Positions 42,500 to 51,216 of a stretch of 64,000 nt of DNA are shown piece by piece (within the stretch, counting starts at the first letter, position 1; the number at the start of each line of letters is the position of its first letter). The notes beneath the pieces are model-generated. The model did not search any database. It was not told the DNA's origin and saw only the letters and a list, made by a program, of their open reading frames with translations. The translations under genes and the position numbers were made by a program. Source of the DNA: Bacillota bacterium (GTDB lineage: Bacteria; Bacillota; Bacilli; Alicyclobacillales; SLC66); contig JAJZCW010000001.1 in the NCBI GenBank assembly GCA_021828865.1, forward strand, positions 19,851 to 83,850, in the 5' to 3' direction.

Positions 42500-43678
42500 T
42501 TACATCAAATCAAATACGGCATTCACGTATCCTTTTACACCAATGGCTAATGCATCTTCATCCACAGTAAATCGGGGGTGATGGTGAGGATAAGTGATTC
42601 CTGCCCGTTCGTTTCCAGCACCAATAAAGAAAAACGCACCAGGTGCTTTCTCCAGATAGGCGGAGAAGTCTTCTCCTCCCATTGTGGGTTCTGCATTTTC
42701 GACGCGACTTTCACCAAAGGTACGAATAAAAGAAGCCTCCAGTTGCGATGCGACGTTAGCATCGTTAATCACTGGCCGATAGCCTTTTTGGTAAACAAAT
42801 TCAAAAGTTGCCGCGTGTGCCTCGCAAACTCCCTTGACAATGCGCTTCATTTGTTCAGGAATCTGATCCCTCAACTCCTTATCAAATATACGGACGGTTC
42901 CCGCAAGCATGGCAGAACCAGGGATTACGTTATCGGCAGTCCCCGCAATAAACTGGGTGACAGAGACCACTGCAGGCAAAAAGGGATCCTTGTATCGGGA
43001 AACCACATGCTGCAGGTTCGTCACAACCTGCGCACCGATGGCGATAGGATCAATGGTTTCGTTGGGTGAGGCCGCGTGGCCACCGCGTCCAATGATTGTG
43101 ATGCGAAATGTGTCAGGTGCGGCAAGCAGCGGGCCTGGCGCAATCGCAACAAGCCCCACTGGAAGAGAGGCCCAAAGATGAGCACCAAGCACCAGATCGA
43201 CACCCTCCATTACGCCCGCACTGACCATTTCTTCTGCCCCGCCTGGAAAAAGCTCTTCTGCATGTTGGAACAAAAAACGAATTTCGCCATTAATCTCATT
43301 TTTAAGTCCACTCAGTAACTTTGCTACCCCAAGCAAGATGGCGGTGTGTCCATCGTGACCGCAGGCATGCATCACGCCTGGTACCTTCGATGCAAAAGAA
43401 AAAACGTTCGCTTCTTCTATGGGAAGTGCATCCATATCCGCGCGAAGCGCGATCACTTTGCCTGGGACGTCTCCTATTAATTTCGCCATTACACTGGTTG
43501 GGGAGGGGCGTGTCACTTCAAGATTGGTCATCGAGCAAAGTGTGTCGTATACAAATTGCGATGTATGGACTTCATGAAAAGAAAGTTCAGGATTTTCGTG
43601 GAAATGTCTTCGCCACATGACCACTTGGTTGGACAACATCGCTAATTCATGATCAATAAATTCTTTAGGTGATGGCAT
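42500..43678 (-). CDS. M20-family amidohydrolase (IAA-amino acid hydrolase type)
   Basis: A ~392-aa metal-dependent amidohydrolase. Metal-binding blocks: RADMDALPIEEANVFSF, HACGHDGHTAILLG, QHAEELFPGGAEEMV and the late PTMGGEDFSAYLEKAPGAFFFIGAG. Close to N-acyl amino acid and hippurate hydrolases; substrate unknown. The start is ATG at 43676-43678 with AGGGG upstream; longer forms would overlap the preceding small gene. Likely in an operon with the small gene upstream and the EamA transporter downstream. Confidence 0.9.
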   Translation of the reverse strand: MPSPKEFIDHELAMLSNQVVMWRRHFHENPELSFHEVHTSQFVYDTLCSMTNLEVTRPSPTSVMAKLIGDVPGKVIALRADMDALPIEEANVFSFASKVPGVMHACGHDGHTAILLGVAKLLSGLKNEINGEIRFLFQHAEELFPGGAEEMVSAGVMEGVDLVLGAHLWASLPVGLVAIAPGPLLAAPDTFRITIIGRGGHAASPNETIDPIAIGAQVVTNLQHVVSRYKDPFLPAVVSVTQFIAGTADNVIPGSAMLAGTVRIFDKELRDQIPEQMKRIVKGVCEAHAATFEFVYQKGYRPVINDANVASQLEASFIRTFGESRVENAEPTMGGEDFSAYLEKAPGAFFFIGAGNERAGITYPHHHPRFTVDEDALAIGVKGYVNAVFDLM

Positions 43679-43740
43679 TATACTTCCCCTTTTACCTTCT
43701 GATTTGATCATTTCTTTGAGCCCACTATGCTTGAATGATA

Positions 43741-43914
43741 TCAAGCATAAAAGTCCAAAAGGGTTGGCGCTTGGCCATGAATGATTTTTTCTCCCGATGC
43801 TACAGCATAGTTTTGTACCTTTTGGTCGGCTTGCGCCGCCACCTGCTGTAAATAATCGCGTATCAACTGAGAAATGGGTACAATCTGCGGTGGTATCCCC
43901 AATTGAATATTCAT
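43741..43914 (-). CDS. Small 57-aa protein of unknown function
   Basis: Encodes about 57 residues (MMNIQLGIPPQIVPIS, then a helical QVAAQADQKVQNYAVASGEKIIHG region and a C-terminal PTLLDFYA). No family recognised. The start is one of two adjacent ATGs after AAGGTGG. It lies between the RraA-like gene and the M20 hydrolase, same strand. Size, a good binding site and sensible amphipathic character support it, but homology was not established. Confidence 0.55.
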   Translation of the reverse strand: MNIQLGIPPQIVPISQLIRDYLQQVAAQADQKVQNYAVASGEKIIHGQAPTLLDFYA

Positions 43915-43954
43915 CATAACCACCTTCAATAAAGACGGAATCTATATAATGATT

Positions 43955-44434
43955 TTACCGTTTGACTTTGGAAATGACCACACCGTCTTCATCCACGTAG
44001 ACAAAATCACCGGGGTGCCAATGGATACCACCCAAAAATAGTGGTACGCCGCGCTCACCCGCACCATATTTCTTGCTTTTTTTAGGATTTGAGCCTATCG
44101 CAAGGATGCCAATTTGAGTTTTTTTCAGTTCAGCAACATCTCGTACAGCACCATTAATGATGACGCCAGCAATATTCCTCGATTCTGCAATGGCGGCGAG
44201 TTGATCACCAAGCAACGCACATTTGAGGGATCCTCCGCCATCAACCACCAGTACACTACCCGGTTCTATTTCAGTTAGCGCTTCGCGCACCTTCACGTTA
44301 TCTTCAAAAACCCTAAGGGTACTAATGGGTCCCATAAAAGTAGTGATCGCGCCATAGCTTTGGAAGAGAATTTCGCAAATTTGAATTTCATCACCAAATT
44401 CATCTGATAAATCTGCAGTTTTGAAGGTCATCAC
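43955..44434 (-). CDS. RraA-family protein
   Basis: A 159-aa protein of the RraA fold, which groups RNase E regulators with 4-hydroxy-4-methyl-2-oxoglutarate/oxaloacetate aldolases. The core DGGGSLKCALLGDQLA and INGAVRDVAEL motifs supply the Arg and Asp of the aldolase site, so an aldolase-like activity is plausible. Firmicutes lack RNase E, so the regulatory name should not be taken literally. Start ATG with GGAGGCATAG upstream. Confidence 0.88.
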   Translation of the reverse strand: MMTFKTADLSDEFGDEIQICEILFQSYGAITTFMGPISTLRVFEDNVKVREALTEIEPGSVLVVDGGGSLKCALLGDQLAAIAESRNIAGVIINGAVRDVAELKKTQIGILAIGSNPKKSKKYGAGERGVPLFLGGIHWHPGDFVYVDEDGVVISKVKR

Positions 44435-44495
44435 TATGCCTCCTGAGCCTATTTTCCCCAGTATAATTCAAACATCTTGGGTTGTAACATGTGTT

Positions 44496-45140
44496 TTACA
44501 AAATCGTAAGCAATTCTTTGGGAGAATGAATAATAAAGCCAGGTTGTGTGGCCTGTAATTCTTCTAACGTACCAAATCCATACGTTACCGCACAGGAATG
44601 TAGACCATGCGCGTGTGCGCCCAGAATGTCATACTTCCTATCACCCACCATTAAAATGTCTCCTCGATCCACGCCTTCAAAGTGGGTTAAAGTATTTTTA
44701 ATGACAGAAGATTTATCGAGGTCACGTTCAGGTCCACTACCGACCACCACTTGGAAAAAATCCGACAAATCTGCTGATTCGAGCATGATTTTAGCAAATT
44801 TCGTTGGTTTTGATGTCGCCACCGCCAATGGTATGCCGGATTGGTGAAGCGCCGAAATGACGTCTTTCATGCCTTCATAAACACTGAATTCATGAACCCC
44901 TTTTTCAGCATAATGATCTCGATAACGCAAAACGGCTTGTTTGGTTTGATCTGGAGAAAAGTCAAATAAATTGGTAAACGAAGTTTCTAATGGAGGTCCG
45001 ATTATTTGTCGTAAAATTGAACTGTTTTCTTCAAAAATATCAAAAAAAGATAACGAATATTTAACAGAATCAATGATTCCCTGCTCAGAATTGACGATGG
45101 TCCCATCAAGATCAAAAAAGATTACTTGAAAATTTCCCAT
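44496..45140 (-). CDS. HAD-superfamily phosphatase (phosphoglycolate phosphatase-like)
   Basis: A 214-aa hydrolase with HAD motif I FFDLDGTIVNSE, motif II VATSKPTK, motif III Lys (DKSSVIKN) and motif IV MVGDRKYDILGA. The N-terminal cap is helical (C1 type), as in PpaX/Gph phosphatases. Substrate not predictable. The promoter region upstream is shared with the divergent regulator gene at 45332 and carries two palindromes. Confidence 0.9.
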   Translation of the reverse strand: MGNFQVIFFDLDGTIVNSEQGIIDSVKYSLSFFDIFEENSSILRQIIGPPLETSFTNLFDFSPDQTKQAVLRYRDHYAEKGVHEFSVYEGMKDVISALHQSGIPLAVATSKPTKFAKIMLESADLSDFFQVVVGSGPERDLDKSSVIKNTLTHFEGVDRGDILMVGDRKYDILGAHAHGLHSCAVTYGFGTLEELQATQPGFIIHSPKELLTIL

Positions 45141-45220
45141 ACTATTCCGTCCTTTCGGCTATCTCCAGCAATTTCAATTCACAATATATCACGAAAACAA
45201 CATGGATATTTCTGGATATT

Positions 45221-45248
45221 GTTCGATTGTACAATTGCAAAATTGAAC
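45221..45248. promoter_or_regulatory. Imperfect 28-bp palindrome between divergent genes
   Basis: The segment begins GTTCGATT and ends AATTGAAC; 22 of 28 positions match its reverse complement. It lies in the 190-base divergent region between the HAD gene and the XRE regulator and could be an operator for that regulator. No binding protein can be proved from sequence. Confidence 0.4.
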
Positions 45249-45268
45249 GTTAGCAACTATTTACATTT

Positions 45269-45300
45269 TACACATTTGTGTAGTATGTTTTCTATATAAT
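45269..45300 (+). promoter_or_regulatory. Promoter of the XRE regulator with perfect palindrome at -35
   Basis: TACACATTTGTGTA (45269-45282) is a perfect 14-bp palindrome ending 12 bases before TATAAT (45295-45300) on the plus strand. The -35 sequence is poor and is covered by the palindrome, so an autoregulatory operator is likely. Confidence 0.5.
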
Positions 45301-45331
45301 ACTTAATCATTTATTATAAGGAGTGTTTAAA

Positions 45332-45751
45332 GTGGATGACTTGCTTGGAAGGAAAATACGAATTCTTAGAAGAAAGAGAGAATTAACGCAGCAGGAGCTT
45401 TCCTATCGCACCGGAATTTCTGCTCCCCATATCAGCTCTATTGAACGTGGCATGCGTCACCCATCTCTTGAATACGCGATAAGGATCGCAGAGGCGCTTG
45501 GTGTCAATATCGATTATTTTGCTGAATCCAGTGAGGGGACTTCTTTACCTGAAGATACCGCCTATCAAAATCCAAGCGATCTGCCGGCCTATTTACAAAG
45601 CTTTATCATGAACGAGACATCCCAACCATACATAGCAATGGCTCATCGCGTCAGCAGGCTCGATGAGTCGGATTATTCGATGCTTTGTGCTATGATTGAC
45701 ATCATGGCGCAACGCAAACACCTAAAGAAGTTATCAATTGACGAATCCTAA
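45332..45751 (+). CDS. XRE-family transcriptional regulator
   Basis: A ~139-aa regulator. The N-terminal helix-turn-helix (about residues 5-60) reads RKIRILRRKRELTQQELSYRTGISAPHISSIERGMRHPSLEYAIRIAEALGV in pieces: TQQELSYRTGIS then HISSIERG. The C-terminal ~75 residues (YLQSFIMNETSQPYIAMAHRVS, DYSMLCAMIDIM) probably dimerise or sense a signal. SinR-like in the DNA-binding part only. Start GTG at 45332, eight bases after AAGGAG; an upstream GTG lies within that site. Its promoter is overlapped by a palindrome. Confidence 0.88.
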   Translation: MDDLLGRKIRILRRKRELTQQELSYRTGISAPHISSIERGMRHPSLEYAIRIAEALGVNIDYFAESSEGTSLPEDTAYQNPSDLPAYLQSFIMNETSQPYIAMAHRVSRLDESDYSMLCAMIDIMAQRKHLKKLSIDES

Positions 45752-45766
45752 AATTATTATTAATCA

Positions 45767-45810
45767 GAACTGTTCCTGGTTCACTTGGTCTGGTGAATCA
45801 GGAACAGTTC
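45767..45810. terminator. Strong hairpin between convergent genes
   Basis: GAACTGTTCCTG (45767-45778) and CAGGAACAGTTC (45799-45810) are perfect complements, extended by TTCAC/GTGAA inside. It lies between the convergent XRE and nickel permease genes. Neither side has a long T-run, so it may stop transcription only partly or protect mRNA ends. Confidence 0.6.
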
Positions 45811-45828
45811 TCATGATTAGCAATGATA

Positions 45829-46833
45829 TTATTGTTTTCTTACGTCCAGTTTCATGAGTTTCCAACCACCAAATGAAATCAGCCAAACTACCACAAACAA
45901 GGTGACGAGCACATATCCCAGTTCTCCAAAATTAATTTGTTGCAACCATGTCCAAAAACTCCCTTGAAGTTTGGTTTCGCTGACGATCACTTGCCCTACT
46001 TCCACTAGTCCGATGACTAGAGCGGTCGTCACGGCAAGTCCCGTGACAGATACGTTATAATACAGTTTTCGAAGTGGTGAACTAAATGCCCACTTGTAGG
46101 TGGACGTCATCAGCATGCCATCGATGGCATCGACCGTCACCATTCCTGCTGCAAAAAATAGTGGGAGCCCCAGCATCCCCCAAAATGAGGTGGAACCTCT
46201 CGCCACCGTGGCAGATATGGTGAGTAGTGCCACTTCACTCGCCGTATCGAATCCCAGTCCAAACAAGAAACCGACAGGATAGATATGCCAGCTTTTATTT
46301 ACCATCTTCATGGTAAAACCGAGAAATCTATTGAAAAAACCTCTCGCATCCAGTAATTTTTCCAGTACATCTGGTGCGTCTTTTCCTTCATGATACCGAT
46401 GAAACATGCGCAAAAGGTCCATCAACACAAGTAAATTCAAGCCGCCAATAATCAGCAGAAAAAGTCCGGAAATGGAGGTGCCAAGCACACTCCCGATTTT
46501 TTCGAATTGGGGAAGCGAAGTTTCCATAAAGCGTGTGGCGAGCATGGTGAGGACAGCGAGTATAAACACAACGGTGGAATGCCCTAGGGAAAAGAAAAAA
46601 CCAACGCCTGTGGGATCCTTTTTCTGTTGAAGTAATTTTCGAACGGTGTTGTCAATCGCCGCAATGTGATCGACATCAAAGCCATGACGAAGGCCAAAGG
46701 TAAAGGCGATCAGCGACAATCCAATCATCGCCGGCTGGCGATGATAGACACTCATCAGACTCATGAATCCCAGCGCGTATAAGAAGATAATCGTTAGTAC
46801 ATATCCCAGATGGGATCGATATCGATTGGTCAT
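45829..46833 (-). CDS. High-affinity nickel permease (NiCoT family)
   Basis: A 334-aa permease with about eight membrane helices. The NiCoT signature RHGFDVDHIAAIDN (helix II) binds the metal; FSLGHSTVVF and LGFDTASEVALL are further family motifs. It imports Ni2+ (or Co2+). It is the last gene of the hydrogenase maturation run, 15 bases after hypF, so nickel supply for the hydrogenase is the likely job. Start ATG with AGGAGGG upstream. Confidence 0.93.
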   Translation of the reverse strand: MTNRYRSHLGYVLTIIFLYALGFMSLMSVYHRQPAMIGLSLIAFTFGLRHGFDVDHIAAIDNTVRKLLQQKKDPTGVGFFFSLGHSTVVFILAVLTMLATRFMETSLPQFEKIGSVLGTSISGLFLLIIGGLNLLVLMDLLRMFHRYHEGKDAPDVLEKLLDARGFFNRFLGFTMKMVNKSWHIYPVGFLFGLGFDTASEVALLTISATVARGSTSFWGMLGLPLFFAAGMVTVDAIDGMLMTSTYKWAFSSPLRKLYYNVSVTGLAVTTALVIGLVEVGQVIVSETKLQGSFWTWLQQINFGELGYVLVTLFVVVWLISFGGWKLMKLDVRKQ

Positions 46834-46848
46834 ATGCCCTCCTGAAAA

Positions 46849-49128
46849 TTACATCAACCTCGCGGTCGCGACCGCGATTTGTCCAAGCGCCAGTCCCCCG
46901 TCATTGGCAGGATACTTGGCTGGTGTATACACCTCTAATCCCCTGCGCTTCATCTCCTGAATAAATGCACGCAACAAGACCGCATTCATCCACACCCCGC
47001 CACTGACTACGACATCACGGTAACCTGTATCCTCACTTATTTTTACCGTGAGTCGCACCAGACCGTTGATGATCGCTTGATGCCATTTGGTCGACAATTC
47101 CTCTGGTTTGCGGTGGTTCTTGATATCCACTAGCAGCTCTCGAAGCAAAGTACCGATATGCAATTCATAAACAGTTCCGCGCTGCGATACTGGAAAGTCG
47201 TAAATAGAATCATTTTGCATACTTGACGCATCGACCATCGACTCCAAACGCATCGGCAACTCACCTTCAAAGCTTGATTGACCATGATCCAATATGAGTG
47301 AGCCGGCTACATCAAAAAGGCGGCCCATGCTGGTGGTGGTAAATCCTTTGTATTTACTGTGCTGAACGGCTTTCATCATGCGCAGTGACTGGCGCTCCAG
47401 CTGCAATTTGGCTGTCACTACGTCACCGAATTCCTCCCATAGTCCCCATTCACTCAGATAACTGTACACGAGGCGCCACGGTTCGCGCACCGCCTGATCC
47501 CCTGAAATATACCTTGTTGGGGCAAGATGTCCCAATCGCACATAGTCCTGCAAGTCTCCGACAAGCACTTCGCCGCCCCACCATTCTCCATTGTCACCGT
47601 ACCCCGTCCCATCAAGTATGACGCCAATCACAGGATGCGTGATGCCATGCTCTAGCATGACGGATGCCATATGAGCGTGATGATGTTGCACCGCGATTTT
47701 CGGTTCAGGCCTGGACATGGCAAATTGAGTGCTAAAATATCCGGGATGCAGATCATGAACGATCACTTCTAGTTCTCGGTGAAGCATCTCTGTGTACCAC
47801 TTTACTTCCTTGGCAAATAGCGATTGCGTCCGCTCGTTTTCCAGATCTCCTAAGTACGGCCCCACCCAGGCCATTCCCGAATGGGCAACGGCAAAAGAGT
47901 TTTTCAAGTCGCCTCCTGCAGCGAGCATAACAGGCATCGAACGAGCGGCTTGCCAGCGGATTTTTTCTCCACCAGGGACATAACCTCTAGATCTTCGAAT
48001 CAATTGAAAAGGTGCTGAGGCACGCAGGACGGAATCATCCACCGGCCGTAATATCTCACGGTGGTGAACGAGAAACGCATCCACCACACTCCCCAACCGA
48101 TCGAGACCATCCTGAATCGTGTAGGCTAGTGGATCACCGCTGATGTTGCCGCTCGTCATCACGAGCGTATTTAAATCATCATCGAGCAGCAACTCATGCA
48201 GCCCAGTATAAGGGAGAAATACTCCGATCTCCGATAAGTGGGGCGCCACTTCCGGTGCAAGTGCAAACGTATCAGACTTTTTTAACAGCACAATGGGCCT
48301 AATAGGTGAATTGAGAAAGTCAAACTCCACTTTAGAGACGATCGCATGATTTTCGATCACTGACTTTCGCATCATCACCGCAAACGGCTTGCTAGGTCGC
48401 ATTTTATTCATACGCAAACGGGCCACTGCTTCGTTATTTCGTGCATCCACCGCGATGTGAAATCCCCCGATTCCGAGGATTGCCACGATTTTTCCCTGGC
48501 GGAGTGCGTTTTTCGCTTGCTCCAATGCGCTTTCACCGTGTTCTTCAATCCCAGTATCATCTAAAAAAGTAAGCATAGGCCCGCAATCTGTGCAGGCAGT
48601 GGCTTGCGCGTGATAACGTCTTGAGGTGAGTTGCTGATACTCTTTTTCGCAAGAATCGCACAATGGAAACTCATCCATGGTGGTCGTTTGGCGATCAAAT
48701 GGCAAGGATCTTGTGATCGTATAACGAGGTCCGCAATTGGTGCAGGAAATAAACGGGTAACGATAATACCTGCTTTTCGGATCGTGCAACTCGTCCGTAC
48801 ATTCCTGACATATTCCAAGGTCAGAGGGAATACTGAAATGACTCGTCGCCTTCGCCTCGGACGGCGCGATCTGAAATCCATCATAAAAGTGATCATCCGG
48901 TGACACAGGTACCATCTCGTTAATTAAGGCGGCAGGTGGTACATGATGTTCCAGTTTCTTTACAAATTCGTCCAGCACTTCCTCCAGCCCTTGCAGTTCA
49001 ATGTGGACGAAATCTCCTTCATTGCGAACAAACCCGTGTACCGCAAGATCCATGGCAAGACGATGGACATAGGGGCGAAACCCTACGCCTTGGACAATGC
49101 CATACACTTGATAAGCACGTTTTGCCAA
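46849..49128 (-). CDS. hypF: Carbamoyltransferase HypF
   Basis: A 759-aa enzyme that activates carbamoyl phosphate to supply cyanide ligands for the hydrogenase iron. Domains in order: acylphosphatase (IVQGVGFRPYVHRLA, 1-~95), two zinc-finger-like segments (CQECTDEL, CTNCGPRYTIT, CDSCEKEY, CTDCGP), a YrdC-like domain, and a Kae1-like C-terminal domain with VQHHHAHMASVM and VVSGGVWMNAVLL. Full length for HypF. Start TTG behind GGGGGAAG. It lies between hypB and the nickel permease. Confidence 0.97.
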   Translation of the reverse strand: MAKRAYQVYGIVQGVGFRPYVHRLAMDLAVHGFVRNEGDFVHIELQGLEEVLDEFVKKLEHHVPPAALINEMVPVSPDDHFYDGFQIAPSEAKATSHFSIPSDLGICQECTDELHDPKSRYYRYPFISCTNCGPRYTITRSLPFDRQTTTMDEFPLCDSCEKEYQQLTSRRYHAQATACTDCGPMLTFLDDTGIEEHGESALEQAKNALRQGKIVAILGIGGFHIAVDARNNEAVARLRMNKMRPSKPFAVMMRKSVIENHAIVSKVEFDFLNSPIRPIVLLKKSDTFALAPEVAPHLSEIGVFLPYTGLHELLLDDDLNTLVMTSGNISGDPLAYTIQDGLDRLGSVVDAFLVHHREILRPVDDSVLRASAPFQLIRRSRGYVPGGEKIRWQAARSMPVMLAAGGDLKNSFAVAHSGMAWVGPYLGDLENERTQSLFAKEVKWYTEMLHRELEVIVHDLHPGYFSTQFAMSRPEPKIAVQHHHAHMASVMLEHGITHPVIGVILDGTGYGDNGEWWGGEVLVGDLQDYVRLGHLAPTRYISGDQAVREPWRLVYSYLSEWGLWEEFGDVVTAKLQLERQSLRMMKAVQHSKYKGFTTTSMGRLFDVAGSLILDHGQSSFEGELPMRLESMVDASSMQNDSIYDFPVSQRGTVYELHIGTLLRELLVDIKNHRKPEELSTKWHQAIINGLVRLTVKISEDTGYRDVVVSGGVWMNAVLLRAFIQEMKRRGLEVYTPAKYPANDGGLALGQIAVATARLM

Positions 49129-49161
49129 TTGACTTCCCCCAGCCAGTTCATAAGTCGTGAA

Positions 49162-49833
49162 TTAACGCGAGAGGTTCACCTTTTTCTTTTCGTCCACCTT
49201 TTGCAAGAGCCAGTTCACCCATGCATCCATTCCCTCCCCGTTTTTGGAGGACAATTCTACCAAATGAATGTCGGGATTGATAGTATGCACGTGCTCTCGT
49301 ACCGCTGTCATATCGAAATCCAAGAACGGAAGTAAATCCACTTTAGTAATGACCGCCGCTTTTGCTCTGCGGAAAATGCCAGGATACTTTAACGGCTTGT
49401 CTTCGCCCTCCGTCACGCTGAGCGCCACCACTTTCAAGTCTTCTCCCAAATCATAGGAGGATGGGCAGACCAAATTCCCCACATTTTCGATGATGAGCAA
49501 ATCCAGACCGTCCGCATCCACGTCTGGCAGGTGCTTTTCAATCATGTGCGCCTCGAGGTGACAAGTGCCAGAGGTGATGATCTGTTTGACAGGAAATCCG
49601 TATTTCGAAAGACGCATGGCATCATTTTCAGTCTGGATATCGCCGACAAGGATGCCCGCCTTTACTTTCCCTTGCAGTCGCTCTAAGGTTCGCTCGAGTA
49701 GCGTGGTCTTCCCGGAACCGGGCGAACTGATGATGTTGAGGACAGTGGTGCCTGATTTTTCCCACTTATCGCGGAGTACAGCTGCCAATTCATTATTCGC
49801 CTGCATCACATTTTTCTGTACTTCTACTTTCAT
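49162..49833 (-). CDS. hypB: Hydrogenase nickel-insertion GTPase HypB
   Basis: A ~223-aa GTPase delivering nickel to the hydrogenase large subunit. P-loop SSPGSGKTTLLERTL, switch region GDIQTENDAMRL, the metal site SGTCHLEAHMIEKHL, ENVGNLVCP, and the guanine motif ITKVDLL are present. There is no His-rich N-terminal nickel-storage stretch. The start is ATG at 49831-49833, nine bases after GGAGG; it lies 41 bases inside the end of hypA. Confidence 0.95.
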   Translation of the reverse strand: MKVEVQKNVMQANNELAAVLRDKWEKSGTTVLNIISSPGSGKTTLLERTLERLQGKVKAGILVGDIQTENDAMRLSKYGFPVKQIITSGTCHLEAHMIEKHLPDVDADGLDLLIIENVGNLVCPSSYDLGEDLKVVALSVTEGEDKPLKYPGIFRRAKAAVITKVDLLPFLDFDMTAVREHVHTINPDIHLVELSSKNGEGMDAWVNWLLQKVDEKKKVNLSR

Positions 49834-50182
49834 CCATTTCAACCTCCATCTCTGCAATATAGATACTGTCTCCCCCACGTATATCAAGGGAGGAGGAACC
49901 GCATTTCTGACAAACCGGAGCGGTCAAATCACTGACGATCACTGCTTCTCCACAATTCAGACAAAGAAATTCGACTGGCACTTCTCGATAGATAAAGACA
50001 GTATCTGCGGTAATGGCATACTCTTTTTTTAAGGTGTTGAGACAAAATAAAAGATTGTCTTCTTCTACTTCCATCAAAACACTGACGTCAATAGTGACGC
50101 TACTAATCTTTATCGCCCGCGCTTCCCGCGCTTCTAACTCCACCATTGAAACAATCTGATCCGCGATGCTGAGTTCATGCAT
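49793..50182 (-). CDS. hypA: Hydrogenase nickel-incorporation protein HypA
   Basis: A ~130-aa metallochaperone that brings nickel to HypB. The nickel-binding N-terminal MHELSIADQIV (start ATG at 50180-50182) and the zinc site CLNCGEAVIVSD...PVCQKCGS are intact. An acidic C-terminal tail (EMEVEMDESRSTEKCDAGE) extends past the usual length and overlaps hypB. The start codon is two bases after the hypE stop, so the genes are coupled. Confidence 0.95.
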   Translation of the reverse strand: MHELSIADQIVSMVELEAREARAIKISSVTIDVSVLMEVEEDNLLFCLNTLKKEYAITADTVFIYREVPVEFLCLNCGEAVIVSDLTAPVCQKCGSSSLDIRGGDSIYIAEMEVEMDESRSTEKCDAGE

Positions 50183-50184
50183 GA

Positions 50185-51216
50185 TTAACAGATCCTCGGC
50201 AGTTGTTCCACGGACAACAGGTCCAGAATCCGCGAGGCGCCAAGTGGAGTGACAAGCGTGGGCCAACCTTTCAGTTCTTCCGTGATTTCGCCAATAATTC
50301 GGGCGTTTTTGCCTGCCTCCAATTGCTGAAAGCGAGTGAGTACGGTTTCTGCAACTTCCTTGGATACCACGGCTACTAGTTTCCCTTCGTTCGCTACATA
50401 AAGCGGATCAAGTCCGAGTACTTCACATAGTCCTCGCACACTTTCTGCAATCGGCACCTGCTTTTCATAGATTCGGTAGTTTAGTTGACTCGCTTGCGCG
50501 AGTTCATAGAGCGTAGTGGCGAGCCCCCCGCGAGTCGGATCGCGCATGCAGCGGATGCCGGGGAGGTCGCGAACCGCCAGCACCAAATCGCGAAGGTGAC
50601 AGGTATCGCTGACAATATTGCTGTCAAAGTCCATCTCATAGCGGCTCGCAAGCACGCTAGCACCATGATCCCCAATGGTGCCAGAGACGATGATCTGATC
50701 CCCTGGCTTTACTTCTTGCGGGTTCCAGTTCACACCATCTGGCACACTGCCAATGCCCGTCGTCGTGATAAAAAGGCCGTCCGCCGATCCGTGTTCTACC
50801 ACCTTGGTGTCCCCGGCGATCAATTGAACCTGTGCGCTTTTCGTCGCAGATGCCATCGATTCCGCAATGGTCACCAAATGTTCAAACGGCAGCCCCTCTT
50901 CCAAAATAAAAGATACCGTCAAATAAAGTGGAGTAGCGCCACTCATCAACAAATCATTGACTGTTCCGTTAATGGCTAGATCGCCGATGTTGCCACCAGG
51001 GAAAAAATAGGGATTGACCACAAACCCATCGGTTGAGACGGCCAACCTGCCTTTATTTACTTCAAATAAGGTGCTGTCCATCAGCGATTCGAGCATAGTA
51101 TTCTTAAACCTAGGCATAAATAGTTGACTGATCAGTTCGTGCGTCAATCTGCCGCCATTGCCATGTGATAATTGAACGCTGCCTTTCCAATCCTGATTTT
51201 GCAATGGATTATTCAC
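50185..51216 (-). CDS. hypE: Hydrogenase expression/formation protein HypE
   Basis: A 343-aa AIR-synthase-like enzyme that dehydrates the thiocarbamate on its C-terminal cysteine to a thiocyanate, the source of the Fe-CN ligands. It ends with the required PRIC. The N-terminal SHGNGGRLTHELI and ATP-site block VVNPYFFPGGNIGDLAINGTVNDLLMSGA (in parts) and MRDPTRGGLATTLYELA are typical. Overlaps hypD by eight bases. Confidence 0.97.
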   Translation of the reverse strand: MNNPLQNQDWKGSVQLSHGNGGRLTHELISQLFMPRFKNTMLESLMDSTLFEVNKGRLAVSTDGFVVNPYFFPGGNIGDLAINGTVNDLLMSGATPLYLTVSFILEEGLPFEHLVTIAESMASATKSAQVQLIAGDTKVVEHGSADGLFITTTGIGSVPDGVNWNPQEVKPGDQIIVSGTIGDHGASVLASRYEMDFDSNIVSDTCHLRDLVLAVRDLPGIRCMRDPTRGGLATTLYELAQASQLNYRIYEKQVPIAESVRGLCEVLGLDPLYVANEGKLVAVVSKEVAETVLTRFQQLEAGKNARIIGEITEELKGWPTLVTPLGASRILDLLSVEQLPRIC

